The notes beneath the pieces are model-generated. The model was given only the letters and a program-made list of their open reading frames with translations. It was not told the origin of the DNA and did not search any database. Shown here piece by piece: positions 1 through 9,239 of a stretch of 26,570 bases of DNA. Each line of letters opens with the position of its first letter. Position 1 is the first letter of the stretch. Source of the stretch: Grammothele lineata (taxonomy: Eukaryota > Basidiomycota > Agaricomycetes > Polyporales > Polyporaceae); assembly GCA_002150815.3 (NCBI GenBank), contig NDFF03000164.1, positions 1 to 26,570 of the forward strand. The letters run 5' to 3'. The position numbers and the translations under genes are program-made.

Positions 1-77
1 TGCCAGTCAGACTCATATTGCACGCATCTCAGGTTATTGCTGGCATTTTCAAACAACGCCTCAAATACATCTCAGCT

Positions 78-2042
78 ATGGCTCAGCAAGTGAGTATCGT
101 CCTATCAGTCCATTAATTCATTTATTGAAAGTCTTCTCATTGTCAGAATACCGCCATTTTTGCTGTGCCCCATGCCATGTCGCTCGCCCCCTGCCTCCGC
201 CTCCCTATAGAGCTCATCATTATCATCCTCCTCTTTCTCAAGTGGGAGCTCATATACCAATGGGAAGAGACATCTAGACAGGATTGGTATAGAAAGCCTC
301 TTCAATGGCTCCCTGCTGCCCAATTTTGCCAGCTTTGGAGGGACGCGGCGGTAAAGCACTCCGCTCAGCTGTGGAACACCGTCGACATCAAACCTCCCTT
401 CATAACCCCTGCACAACTCCTCGACTGGCTTCAGCGCACCAAGGGCGCATCTCTGGATCTGTCTTTCCCTAATTACAGTTACTCCATCCCCAGCAATCTC
501 ATAGGAGTTCTTGCGCCGGCTGCTCAGCGTCTCGTCTCCCTCAACGTCCCTTCTTTAGCCGGCCTCTCCTCTTTCTTCCTCGCCCCTCTTCCTGCCCTCA
601 AAACCCTCAGGATTTTAGATGGGAAAGACTCCTCTCTCATTGCTGCAGCTCCCTTTCCTAACCTGAAAGTATTAGACCTCTGTTGGACAATGCCCCTGCC
701 CGACATCTCTCAACTCTTTTCCCTTACAACCCTTACTGTCAGCAATCTCGTTCTTCCTCCCAATGTCTCCTTTTCACAATTCGCACACATTCTCTCCCTA
801 TTGCCATGCTTTGAGAGTCTCACAGTCTATGATTTATTACCATCTATCCAACCCTACACTGACATCAAGGCTGAGCGCCCCGCCCTCAAAGCGCTTAACC
901 GCCTCACTCTCTTCGACTACAGTTCAACCAACGTCGGCATATTCCTCACATGGTTCACTATCCCATTTCCCCTCAAACGCCTAGTCCTTGGGTCTCATGA
1001 CTGGGTTGGGCTGCAGGAGGGTGTGGACATAGCAACTATGTTGCACCGACTCATTCCTTTAGATGCAGACGAGCGTCATGTTGGTCTCATCAATACTGCC
1101 AACCATCTCAATCTCAACTTGCTCTCAGAGGAGCACCTCATGTGCATCATTACCATATGGCATGAAGTTTCTTCTTGGATGACTGAGCCTGCAGGACCGC
1201 CAACTGAAGTCGTTCAACTTACACTAGACTTTGAAGACAGGTAAGCGCTCTCTAGTAATCCGCCCCTTACAACTTGCTTACTCAACTATAACAGCTTTGG
1301 CAGGCGGACCGCCGTCTTGCCTGAAGATCCTGATAAAGCTTATGCAGATGCTGTTGCTGGTTCTCAATCTTCTCCAGCCTCCCTCTTATATTTCTATTCT
1401 CATGGCAGAGAGAATCCAGATGAAGATTCCAGCTACATTCTTCATGATCTCCGCCACGCCGCTCTCACCAACCACTCTATTCCCTCCACTAGTCTTGCAT
1501 CTCTCCACATTCATTCCTGGCTGCTGACAGGTCATCCTGTCAACAATTGGGGGACATGGCAGTCATTTCTGTCTAGCTTTGGGTCCCTCATGGAGCTCGT
1601 CTGCTATGGTACCAGCCAACGTTGTCGCATAACCGATGCTATCCTCGCCCTCTGCCTAAGTCCCCCTACTTCCAACTCAGACGCCAACATCCAGGAGAGG
1701 GAGGATCATGCTGAAGAAGACACTGTACACATTCCAGGGACTGGAATTGTCCTGTGCCCACTTCTGCGCCGGCTGCGCTTCATAGGAGATTGCACTGTTG
1801 ATGGGGCGGACATAGAGGATGTGGCCAATCATCTCACTGCCCGTGCTCGAGTCCATGTCCCCCTGGACTTCTTAGAGCTTACATTTTTGGTAGGGGCGGA
1901 TGATCCTAGGGATCTATTAGAGGTAGAGGACATCAACGTCAACGACGAGTTAGCTTACTGGGCTACAAAGTACCGTGAAGACCTGACGTTGATGCGGCAA
2001 GCAGCCAAGAGCGTTGTCTATACCTTTAACGTCTTCCAGTAG
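78..2042 (+). CDS. F-box/LRR-like protein, three exons, 617 aa
   Basis: Predicted exons are 78-89, 147-1240 and 1295-2042. Introns 90-146 (57 nt) and 1241-1294 (54 nt) both have GT-AG ends, and the spliced length of 1854 nt keeps one frame to TAG. I chose ATG 78 because its 12-nt exon (MAQQ) joins in frame to an open stretch before the next in-frame ATG at 177; starting at 177 is the alternative. Near the N-terminus, a segment with the pattern LRLPIEL...LPAAQFCQLWRDAA...LWNTVDI has the spacing of a fungal F-box: a hydrophobic LPxEL helix, then C/WR and LW. It is followed by leucine-rich segments such as LKTLRIL and LKVLDL. F-box proteins recruit substrates to SCF ubiquitin ligases through Skp1; the substrate here is unknown. 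The C-terminal half is not recognised. The F-box call rests on motif pattern only, while the gene structure is well supported. Confidence 0.75.
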
Positions 2043-2179
2043 ATCTCTGTAGTAACTTGAACTGTTACTTTGTAGCCTGGAATGAACTTCTGCTCTGTGT
2101 GGTAACTGCAGGGCCGGCAGTGCGGCAACTGAGAAGTCCGGTGCAGCGTGAGTATCCAACTGCGGGTGCAATCCTCTGC

Positions 2180-2189
2180 ATATATATAG
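2180..2189 (+). promoter_or_regulatory. TATA-like box upstream of the RPA3 gene
   Basis: An alternating TATATATA tract lies about 50 nt before the ATG at 2238, in the 195-bp gap between the stop of the F-box/LRR-like gene and this ORF. It is the only clear core-promoter-like element in the gap. Position and sequence are seen; the function is inferred. Confidence 0.4.
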
Positions 2190-2237
2190 AGTTCCCTGGT
2201 GATGACCGCCGCCCCTCCCTCTCTTCTCTCTTCTATC

Positions 2238-2805
2238 ATGTCTACTGGTGGACTTCGCACTTTTGGCTCTGGCACAGGCGCTTCTCCCCATGTCAATAAG
2301 GAGTACATGCCCCGTTATATCAACAAGCACGTCCGCCTCTTGGGCAAATTCCTCTCTGTAAGCACACTCTTATCAACTCCTGTGACGTCAATCTCACCAT
2401 CAACTTTTGAACGTCTAGCAATCTGAGGACACCACCGTCTTTGAGGCCCCTGATGGCGCTACTGTGAACGTGACTCATATACCCGATGTACGTTCATGCC
2501 CTCTCACCATCCTTCATTACTGTTGACACCTCAACGTCTACTGCAGACGTTTGCTGCAGCCCTTGAGGGCAGCAGGTTCATTGAGGTCATTGGCATTGTC
2601 AGAGATGCTGAGACGATCGAGATGGTGAGGTTTGTGCGCATGGGCGATAACGTCGGTGAGTCTCACCCTTGTTTAGCGTTACAATATAAGCTAACCTTTG
2701 TGCTTAGACATGAACTTAGCCAACAATGTTGTTGAGATCTGGCACAAGCCCAACCTTGCTAGCGTCTTTGGACCCCAGGATGCAGAGGTAGCACCGGACG
2801 CTTAA
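2238..2805 (+). CDS. RPA3: Replication protein A small subunit (RPA3 / RPA14)
   Basis: Exons are 2238-2357, 2419-2487, 2547-2655 and 2708-2805. All three introns (61, 59 and 52 nt) are GT-AG, and the 396-nt spliced frame gives 131 aa. RPA3 is the OB-fold small subunit of the heterotrimeric single-strand DNA binding complex used in nuclear replication, repair and recombination. Family features seen are a beta strand region VRLLGKFLS near residues 32-40, EAPDGATVNV around 49-58, the strongly typical FIEVIGIV near 74-81, then MGDN, an NxVVEIWHKP segment and a short tail. Length fits fungal RPA3 proteins, which are about 110-130 aa. No single exon reveals the family, so the gene is easily missed without splicing. 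It is followed by a 162-bp convergent gap before the minus-strand gene ending at 2968. Identification is from recalled family pattern, not a search. Confidence 0.82.
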
Positions 2806-2967
2806 GATAGTTAGATAGTTGAATCAGTGTCTGATTCATCGTCGCCTGTTCACCACCTGCACCTTGTGTCCTCGATCATGTATGATATTGTATGTGGCTA
2901 CCAATGCAGTGTTTGAGTGCGTCAATCATAGTGTGAGGGATCCTCCATTGGAGAGTGTGCATATACT

Positions 2968-4122
2968 TTACATATCGTCATCATCAGTGGGCGTCATAAT
3001 GTGAACGTACTTCGTCTGAGAGAACTGCACCCTCTCCCCACCACATCCTCCACCGCATGGACGCCTATCCAATACAAACACAATCTTCTCCTCCCCACCT
3101 ACTTGGTACTTCCCCTCCCTAGCCCTAAATCTCTCCCACAAGCTGCCAGCGTCTCTGAATGACCGCACTTCAGACGCGCACCTGTACTTTTTGCACATCT
3201 CTCCAAACCAATGCCGCCCGTCCATCTGAATGTCAATCCCCACCTCCCTCCACTTCTTAATGTTCTCCAAGTCTTCTGTTACCCTATCTTCAACACTGCA
3301 TATATTATTAATCAATGTTGTATCGTGCTTATAGTAATAGATGACTTACTGGTCTTGCGACAGCTGCTGTAACTCCAGGGTGTGATTGAGGGACAGATGG
3401 TAGTCATACCATGCATTTCCACCCTGCTGAGTATCCACTAACTCCCTCTTAAGATGATGGATGTTCATGTAACGCCTGGAGATGTTGGTAGAGATATCTA
3501 TAGCCTGATTGAAGAGAGGGGATCCAAGGAGAGCGCGTCGTTGGAAAAAGAGAGCCGAATATGGGGTACCATAGGTGATGCCATCCACAAATGTCATGAA
3601 GTGGCTGGTGATAGCGCGGCTAGCAAGGGATGCCATAGGGGAGGGGGAGCAGCTTTCATAGAGGAATATGTATGCTGACTTGCCCATACGGTAGATGAGC
3701 TGAGACTTGATCAGCTTTGACCTCCAAATTATGACATCCTCCAGTTGAGGCAGACGTCTCTCCTTCCCCTCCATATTCTCCTGAGCATCAAAAAAGTCTT
3801 CCAGAGGGTAGGGGTTGTCAAGGGGGGTGTAAATGGTGAGGGCGGTGGGAATGATGCGCAGGTCTCTAGCCATGAAGGCAATAGCAACATCTCCGCCAAT
3901 AATAGCACCGCTGTTCTGCAAAACTCTAAGGAACTCCTGTGGATGGGTAGTGAAAGGTTTAAGGAGGGTGTGGAGGGACTGAGTCAACTCCTCTTCAACT
4001 AGCTGGGCGGCCTCTTGAGACACGTAGCGCAGAGACCGGAGGGTTGGCACGTCGAGGAAGAAGACAATGCGCTGCTGGAGCTCAGCAGAGAGGCTGGTGA
4101 AAGTAGAGGCTGGCTGAGACAT
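2968..4122 (-). CDS. F-box-like protein, two exons, 366 aa (paralogue of the 4305-5339 gene)
   Basis: On the minus strand, exon 1 is 4122-3350 and exon 2 is 3295-2968. The intron 3349-3296 (54 nt) begins GTAAGT and ends GCAG. Splicing removes a TAA that would otherwise stop exon 1 after a QLSQDQ tail, and the 1101-nt frame is intact. The start is the ATG of MSQPAST; a TTG-initiated extension upstream was not used. Residues about 7-45 (SLSAELQQRIVFFLDVPTLRS) look like an F-box-like helix set, as expected for an SCF adaptor. The rest is an unrecognised domain shared with the next gene: an IYTP motif, an ESCSPSPMA segment, and YSALFFQRRALLGSPLF near the end of exon 1. The C-terminus is Asp-rich (DDDD). 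The substrate is unknown. Structure is well supported; the F-box assignment is moderate. Confidence 0.7.
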
Positions 4123-4304
4123 TGTTGTATTGGCAGAGGGGTTCAGGTGAACGATGGTGAACGTCGAGTGCAAGTTGAATTGCCCTTCTACTAATGCAAG
4201 TGCTATGTGGTATAGTATGAGATAATCCAAGCGCTATTCAATCCAAGTAAGTATGTACTCTAAGGCGCAATTAAGAGGCGTGCTATAGCTATAATGTAGA
4301 ACTA

Positions 4305-5339
4305 TCAGTCCTTAGAAGAGACACATTCAGCCAAAGTAACTCGCAAGTACGCCTGAATGAGTGACTTGGGGTAGCACTTGGAGGTACAAACATAACCGCC
4401 GCGCGTAAAGTAGACCACATATGTATCTAAGGGTTGGTGCTGCAGAAACATAGCACGCACCCCATGCAGGCTGTCCAGCCGTCCATAAACACAGTACTTG
4501 TCCCCATAGTAACGCAAAGCAGAGGCACAGAGAGCAGAGGACGGACCATGACACCCTTCTATACCCTCCCACTGCACAGGCGACCCTGCCACCTCCCAAT
4601 CCTTCCCACTACCCAAGCGCAGAATGCGCAAGTCGTTCTTGAGGTTGTAGCCATCTTCAATACCCCAAAACAGAGGGTTGGCTAGAGCGCGATATTGGGA
4701 GGTAAGGGCAGGGTAGGGATGACAAAATGTTGTAGCGCTGATGTAGCCTTGAGCGGCGGTATTGGAGGAGGAGAGGAGGGCGGCTACTGGGGTAGGGTAG
4801 AGGGTCTCTTGAATGTAGACGTACTTGTGATCCTTCACCAAGCATGCGTACCCTCCAACGGCCCTACTACTAGAGTGTTGAAGGCGGGAGCGGTGGGTAA
4901 GGTAGGGCTTCTTCTCCAAGACGGTGTACCCCTCGTCTTCCATAAGGGTGGAGGCGACAACTTCAAACCAGTTGTATGGGGTGTAGAGTTTAAGTGTGTT
5001 GCGTGTAGTGAAGTGGATAGATGGGTCAAAGAACGGGATAATCTCCATGCCAGAGATGATAGTTGATGTGAGGTGCATGTGAGTGATGAAGGCAAGACGA
5101 TTGTTGATGAAAGGTGTGAGAATGGTGATGAGGCGACGCTGCAGCTCCCATGCTGCCCACATGTCAGCGGTGGTAGAGGTATTACGGAGGCGTATAAGCG
5201 AGTCAACGTCTATATGTAGAAGAACTTTATGGGTGATATCAAAGCCCAGGAGGGGGCTCAAGCCAGAGGAAGGCAGAGGGTTTCTCTGCATAGTGTGTAG
5301 TAGAAGGCAAGTTGAATGGACTTGGTGGGAGAGGGCCAT
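4305..5339 (-). CDS. F-box-like protein paralogue, single exon, 344 aa
   Basis: This is an uninterrupted minus-strand frame from ATG 5339 to the stop at 4305. It parallels its downstream neighbour: an F-box-like stretch (FDITHKVLLHIDVDSLIRLR, about residues 30-49), a LKLYTPYN motif matching IYTP, a YIQETLYPTPVAALL segment matching ESCSPSPMA, and YPALTSQYRALANPLF matching YSALFFQRRALLGSPLF. The two genes therefore look like a tandem duplication, 182 bp apart on the same strand. Unlike the neighbour it shows no obvious intron. Another in-frame ATG at 5291 (MQRNPLPSS) would shorten the protein by 16 residues. That choice matters because the region 5320-5366 matches the 3' end of a retroelement, so the first codons may be transposon-derived. 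Specific function is unknown. Confidence 0.65.
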   Translation of the reverse strand: MALSHQVHSTCLLLHTMQRNPLPSSGLSPLLGFDITHKVLLHIDVDSLIRLRNTSTTADMWAAWELQRRLITILTPFINNRLAFITHMHLTSTIISGMEIIPFFDPSIHFTTRNTLKLYTPYNWFEVVASTLMEDEGYTVLEKKPYLTHRSRLQHSSSRAVGGYACLVKDHKYVYIQETLYPTPVAALLSSSNTAAQGYISATTFCHPYPALTSQYRALANPLFWGIEDGYNLKNDLRILRLGSGKDWEVAGSPVQWEGIEGCHGPSSALCASALRYYGDKYCVYGRLDSLHGVRAMFLQHQPLDTYVVYFTRGGYVCTSKCYPKSLIQAYLRVTLAECVSSKD

Positions 5340-5366
5340 GGCTGGCAAGCACGATTTATGAGGAAC
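5320..5366 (+). mobile_element. Orphan retroelement stub (polypurine tract plus LTR start)
   Basis: These 47 bases align without gaps to 26098-26144, the 3' end of the decayed Gypsy copy, with 40 of 47 identical by eye. They include a degenerate purine tract, GGGCCAT, CTGGCA and the terminal ATGAGGAAC. Neither flank resembles the retroelement. On the opposite strand this segment holds the start codon and about the first seven codons of the F-box-like gene at 4305-5339. Confidence 0.65.
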
Positions 5367-5394
5367 AGAAGTTATTTAGCTAATATTCACTTTA

Positions 5395-5402
5395 CTATAT
5401 AC
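5395..5402 (-). promoter_or_regulatory. TATA-like box upstream of the 4305-5339 gene
   Basis: On the minus strand this reads GTATATAG, 56 nt before ATG 5339. Spacing resembles that of the RPA3 gene. It is the nearest TATA-like element. Function is inferred only. Confidence 0.3.
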
Positions 5403-6117
5403 TGCTCATGCAAATTTATATAAAATGAGTCAACTATTGTAATTTCTGTCTACTCTCTTAAATATATGACACACTCACTTACACCTCTGGAACTGAACAT
5501 ATAAAAGCCACCTCATATAGTGTTAGTATATATGCTATTAACTCTTATGATGATGTATTGACTCTCATTATTACTTACCTAGAACCATTAAAAAACCTCA
5601 TCAAGCAGGGCTTTACTGTATGTTATGTATTTGGCTACTTATGAACTTACTTAAGTGCCCTTGCCCTACATCATTACTTACTGCACTGGCCTACCTCTCC
5701 ACTATTGTCTCTTGCATACAGATTCAGCCTATTGCATTTGCTTTATGTGTAGTTTGCTGCTAACAAATGGCAGACATATAATATACCATTGCATAGTGCA
5801 TACTGAACGGTAGCTACCTTGTAGACTATATAGTGCATCTACCCGTGCATAGAGAAGTAGCATATCCATATTTTGGCCTCTCCATTTGTTGCATAGTGCC
5901 TCAGCTTCTATGCAACATTAGCTATTTCACTTACACACACATATATAACTTGTTGCCTTAACTGCATGTTGTACAGACATTATCATGCTCCACAATATGC
6001 ACCATTCTATTCTCCTCATCTGTAGCTTTCTGGTGATATATAATATGTCCCACTTTGGTTGAGTTGTTGCAGAAATACAGCCTGATTGATTTGAGCATCT
6101 GAGTTTAGCTGAGTTTG
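5403..6117. other. AT-rich intergenic stretch with no recognisable gene
   Basis: I see no ORF with coding character and no RNA gene. The short phrase GCATAGTG recurs (near 5791 and 5893), and TATATA runs are common. This may be decayed repeat DNA. The minus-strand open frame at 5927-6151 is low complexity and resembles nothing I know. Confidence 0.4.
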
Positions 6118-6343
6118 AAAAAAAGCGCCCTAAAAGCGCAAAAAGGCCCATCCTCAGAGCTCAGATGTTGATATCTCAGCCAAATCTTGACCAAATCACA
6201 TGATTCAAGTTGTGTTAGTAAGCTAGAGGCTGTGCGATCCCACGCCAATTTTAAGCGCCCGATTTGCATCAAAATTGCGTCATTTATGGGCTGGATGGCA
6301 CTAGATGCACTTGGATGACCTTCTAGCGCTTATATAACTTTTG

Positions 6344-6424
6344 GGCGTCTATTTTCTGCCTATATCGGGAGCCCATCTCCCGTTACGGGAGATCCACGCT
6401 CGATATAGGCAGAAAATAGACGCC
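6344..6424. repeat. Nested perfect palindrome (24-bp arms enclosing an 8-bp-arm hairpin)
   Basis: Bases 6344-6367 are the exact reverse complement of 6401-6424. Inside, 6375-6382 (ATCTCCCG) pairs with 6386-6393 (CGGGAGAT) around a TTA loop. As RNA or extruded DNA this gives a long two-tier hairpin. It is a sharp perfect structure inside otherwise diverged repeat DNA. Confidence 0.9.
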
Positions 6425-6858
6425 GAAAATGCGCGTTTAAACGCTTTATTACTAGTAGTTTACATTGATTGTATTCAAATGAGTGTTTTGGCTGTATCTC
6501 CCTTAGTTTTGAAGATAATGACATGATTCAAGTGGTGTTATGGAGCTCTAAAAAGCCCCTTTCAACCTGACATATTTGCTTGATGATCACTCACCATATT
6601 TGGCTTCCGTTGATGCATCAGCAACTGAATCACGCACTTAACTAGTACATACAGTGTGTTGCAGACTTGTTCTGCTTATATCTCCCTTAATACTTGCTTG
6701 ATTGACATGATTCAAAGTGTTATAGGTCACGTTCAGCTATGTATATATGCTGATAAAGCACTATAGTGGTCTCATTTACAGTATCAAGCATAGAGCATAC
6801 AATATATACGTGCTTGCAGTTTGGCAGGGCACTACTAGGTTAAATGCTGTAACACTAT

Positions 6859-7215
6859 AACAAGTGAAGTTATTGACCTGGTGTTGATGCATACAGAGGT
6901 CATTTCAAGTGCTTATTAGAGGCCAGCTTAGTCCCCCATGCTATGGGAATGCCTTGGGGGTGGATGGCACCAAGTACTTTTGGATGACGCAGATAGGCGC
7001 TGGTATAGCAGTCATTAGTGCACTGCTATAAGGGCGCTTGCAGGGTGAAGTGCGATGCAGCCATTACCAGTGCAGTTATTGACATGGTGTTGATGCATAT
7101 AGGGGTCATTTAAAGTGTATAACAAGTTGTAGTCAAGTCCCCTACAGTGGGATGGTGTATAAGGGGCGGATGGCAGCAGGTGCATTTGGATGATGCAAAA
7201 TAAGCGCTGAATCCA
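6859..7215 (+). repeat. Tandem duplication, unit about 206 bp
   Basis: The segment starting near 6859 (AGTTATTGACCTGGTGTTGATGC, first 20 bases shared apart from one change) recurs 206 bp later near 7065. The order of motifs is the same in both: GTTGATGCATA, GGTCATTT, an AGTCCCC patch, GGATGGCA, TTTGGATGA and GCGCTG. The second copy is cut off near 7215, where the inverted-arm segment with CTGAAATGTGAGC begins. Confidence 0.7.
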
Positions 7216-7417
7216 AGTGAGAAAGTCACGTGCTGAAATGTGAGCGCTAACATGCAACCCTAACCCCATGGATTTTTAATCTCCGCTCCAAATAGTAAGT
7301 AGCTTTTGTATTGCCATCAGTGGCTGTGCTTACTGGCGCCTTTCTGAGATTCAAGCTGAGTCGCGTTTTGCGTTACACAAATTGCAGGGATGGCTCGCCC
7401 ATAAAGAACGATTATTC

Positions 7418-7928
7418 GTTCCTCATTAATCGTAATTGTCCCCTATGCGCTATTATCTACTACATTATTGTCTGTTGTTATGCCATTGTCCTTATGCTTT
7501 CATTGTCCTACACATGTTATTGTCCAATGCTCCATTGTCCTTCATCAGAACAATGGTACTTCTGTGTTTGCATCTGTTAGAATAGTTCTCATACCCTATA
7601 GTATATAAAGCCCTGCCTCTGAGCAGGAAGAATGACAATGTTCTTTCCCCTCAAACGTGAGCTGTGTGAGAAACTCCCTAGCGTGCTGCAACTGGCGGTA
7701 CCCTAGTATGTAACGTCCCCCTCGTAAGCAGTACTCAAGTGTAGTACTTCTAACGCTCGTATTCACTCTAGTCACCGTACTATCCCTTTTATCTCCTGCT
7801 ACTCAAAGGTAGAGACTTCAGTCATCGTTATTGAACAACTGAGGAAGCTCATCCGACTTTGAGCCTAGTCCAATTTCCTCACGCAAATAGTTGATTGAGT
7901 TTTATCTCATCAACTTGAGCGCACGTCA
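7418..7928 (+). repeat. Partial 5' LTR of the older Gypsy family
   Basis: About 510 bp ending in CA at 7928, just before a TGG-starting primer-binding site. It lacks a TG start. Its first bases are the mirror image of the LTR start seen at 26131-26144, so it appears to begin at the centre of a palindrome inside the LTR. The TATA box lies about 185 bp in. Confidence 0.5.
7602..7608 (+). promoter_or_regulatory. TATA box of the partial LTR
   Basis: TATATAA is followed by AGCCCTGCCTCTGAGCAGG, a G/C-containing segment typical of the region just after the TATA box in basidiomycete Gypsy LTRs. RNA start is expected about 30 bp downstream. Confidence 0.55.
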
Positions 7929-7932
7929 TAAT

Positions 7933-7950
7933 TGGAGCCCGCTGCAAGGG
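7933..7950 (+). promoter_or_regulatory. Putative tRNA primer-binding site
   Basis: TGGAGCCCGCTGCAAGGG lies five bases after the CA that ends the LTR. A 5' TGG is expected because tRNA 3' ends finish CCA. I cannot name the tRNA. This contrasts with the self-primed chromovirus at 9034-16287. Confidence 0.4.
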
Positions 7951-8017
7951 GCATTGGTCTATATCATTGCCCCCTACTTCAAGTCTCTATCTCTGCATCA
8001 GCCCTCAACCTCCATTG

Positions 8018-8195
8018 CCTTGCCGCCCTACCCTACTATTCATACTGTTGAATAGTCGTTTAGTTGTGGGAGGGACGCATACTGCGCATTGGAAGAGGAC
8101 ATTCGCCAGTTATACCTTTACCTTGCCGCCTTATCCTGCTATTCATACTGTTGGTTAGTCGCTAGTCGTGGAAAGGACGCATACCACGCATTGGA
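8018..8195 (+). repeat. Leader duplication, period 103 bp
   Basis: Copies 8018-8093 and 8121-8195 share CCTTGCCGCC, CTATTCATACTGTTG, TAGTCG, GGACGCATAC and CGCATTGGA. They sit between the primer-binding site and the gag ATG of the fragment. Confidence 0.8.
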
Positions 8196-8208
8196 TCTTG
8201 ACTAGTGT

Positions 8209-8553
8209 ATGCCCCCAGATACTGGGCCATTGACGCCACCCATCGTAAATCCCAATCAGCCTCCAGCACCTCAAGCACCGCAACAACCACAAGCTAATCC
8301 TCCCACTCAAGTACTACTGATACCTCAAATAGTAGTCAATCCGCTTCCACCTGTTAATCCTCCCGCTCCTCGAGCACAACTAATAGTCCAGACAGTAGTC
8401 AATCCTCCACCACCTGTTATTCCAACGACTACTGTTACCATCATGTCAAGAACTAAAGCTGATATGCCCACAAGGGGATCTAAGCATGCCCCCAAACTCT
8501 TCTGTGGGCAACCGCTATATACCCAGGAGTTACAATTAATGAGGAACAAATAA
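8209..8553 (+). pseudogene. Truncated gag N-terminus of the older Gypsy family
   Basis: An ATG frame of 114 codons begins with a Pro/Gln-rich tract (repeated VVNPxPP units), followed by MSRTKADMPTRGSKHAPK. The MPTRGSxxAPK phrase is familiar as the start of Gag in a common Agaricomycete Gypsy lineage. The frame leaves gag homology at about LFCG near 8508 and runs into the terminal repeat, ending at TAA 8551-8553. The rest of gag is absent here. Intact Gag would form the capsid and carry a zinc knuckle, as seen in the other copy at 20653-20694. Confidence 0.6.
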
Positions 8554-8615
8554 CAGCTGTAGTCACCACAATTGTATTACAATAGATTAGGTACCTGGTG
8601 GAAGTGTGGTGCTAA
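8554..8615 (+). repeat. Continuation of the left inverted arm after the insertion
   Basis: This is the reverse complement of 16877-16938 with about two mismatches plus small drift at the inner end. It includes CAGCTGTAGTCACCAC, TTGTATTACAATAG and GGTACCTGGTGGAAGTGTGG. It is contiguous with the 7220-7417 arm when the insertion is removed. Confidence 0.8.
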
Positions 8616-8640
8616 GTAATTCACTCAGAATTTATGCTTC

Positions 8641-8958
8641 TCAGTACGTTTTATAAGCTGCAATAAACCGCTTGGTGATACATATACCGGATCTTGCTGG
8701 GGAAGGCAATAGATAAGGCCTTGAGGAGGAGGTGAGGGTGGTGAAATGGTGGCTGATAAGGGTGTATGAGGGCTTGTTAGGAAGTGACAGACTAACCGAA
8801 TATGGATCCATTAAGGGCTTATTAATATAATCAGCGGTTCCTGTGATATTGAGTAAGAAAGGTGGCACTTTTGCTGTGAATACTGTTTTCACCATATCTC
8901 CACTAATACTGCATGTATCACTGTAACAAAATATGCGCCAGAAAGCCCCAGCATGCAC
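8641..8958 (-). pseudogene. Possible fragment of a transposon-associated protease-like gene
   Basis: A minus-strand open frame of about 105 codons contains TVFTAKVPPFLLN and a following PYSVSL segment. This layout reminds me of the C-terminal part of a protein family common beside DNA transposons in Agaricomycetes, sometimes annotated as ubiquitin-hydrolase-like. The right-edge fragment at 26238-26570 may be the adjoining part of the same family. There is no clear start and homology seems to end by about 8750. Recognition is weak and unaided by any search. Confidence 0.25.
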
Positions 8959-9028
8959 CCTTCTAACAGTACCAAGATGGCCAAAATTGGACCAGGGGAA
9001 CCCCCAGTACAGCCTGAGCTATTGCCCC

Positions 9029-9033
9029 ATTTC
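9029..9033. repeat. Target-site duplication, left copy (ATTTC)
   Basis: ATTTC immediately precedes the TG of the 5' LTR and recurs at 16288-16292 right after the CA of the 3' LTR. Five base pairs is the usual Ty3/Gypsy duplication length. Confidence 0.9.
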
Positions 9034-9239
9034 TGTTACAACATTCCTGCCCGGTATTTTCTTTTCCCTTTCTCGTTCCTCAATGAGCGCAACCTCTGTA
9101 CCATCCGGTCCCGCAGCGATTCAACATCGCTATTGTACGTACGACTCATCGTGACTCACTTGGAGTCATCGTCTCGCGCCCCTGTCTCTATTGTCTCGAA
9201 CTCTCTCGCGATCGTCCATAGTCATTGTCCCCGTGTACC

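Larger units (their letters stand above)
6118..7417 (+). repeat. Left arm of a long inverted repeat built from sub-repeats
   Basis: Several segments match, in reverse complement, the region 16939-18100. Examples are the AAGCGCCC/GGCCCATC patch near 6123-6160, the phrase AAATCACATGATT (6194-6206), the GGATGGC...GATGAYGCA...GCGCT unit, and the last about 200 bp (7220-7417). The last stretch shares CTGAAATGTGAGC, AATCTCCGCTCCAA, ATCAGTGGCTGTGCTTAC and CGATTATTCG. Identity in the best stretch is roughly three quarters by eye. Sub-repeats include three copies of ACATGATTCAA (6198, 6521, 6705) and three GGATGGC units (from about 6292, 6961 and 7168). Long diverged inverted arms with repeated motifs suggest a foldback or non-autonomous DNA transposon. 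No transposase gene is visible and the outer ends are not sharp. Confidence 0.55.
7418..8547 (+). mobile_element. Retroelement 5' fragment inserted in the left arm (partial LTR, leader, gag start)
   Basis: The right arm of the inverted repeat reads straight through at 16938/16939. The left arm is interrupted here, so the limits of this insertion are given by comparison. It starts GTTCCTCATTAATCGTAA (7418-7435) and ends with the near-perfect inverse TTACAATTAATGAGGAAC (8530-8547). Inside are an LTR-like promoter (TATATAA at 7602), a plausible tRNA-type primer-binding site (from 7933), a leader with a 103-bp-period duplication, and the first part of a gag gene. No convincing target-site duplication is seen; the left flank is ATTATTCG and the right flank AAATAA. 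The terminal motif is the same as the stub end at 26131-26144, so it belongs to, or is close to, the decayed family at 19705-26144. Confidence 0.6.

Noticed and set aside
1231..1527. Alternative frame downstream of the first long exon of the F-box/LRR gene
   Set aside because: It lies over the intron 1241-1294 and the start of exon 3 in another frame. The spliced model keeps a single long frame.
7311..7580. Small Cys/Tyr-rich plus-strand protein
   Set aside because: The frame crosses the junction between the inverted arm and the inserted LTR, so it cannot be a conserved gene.
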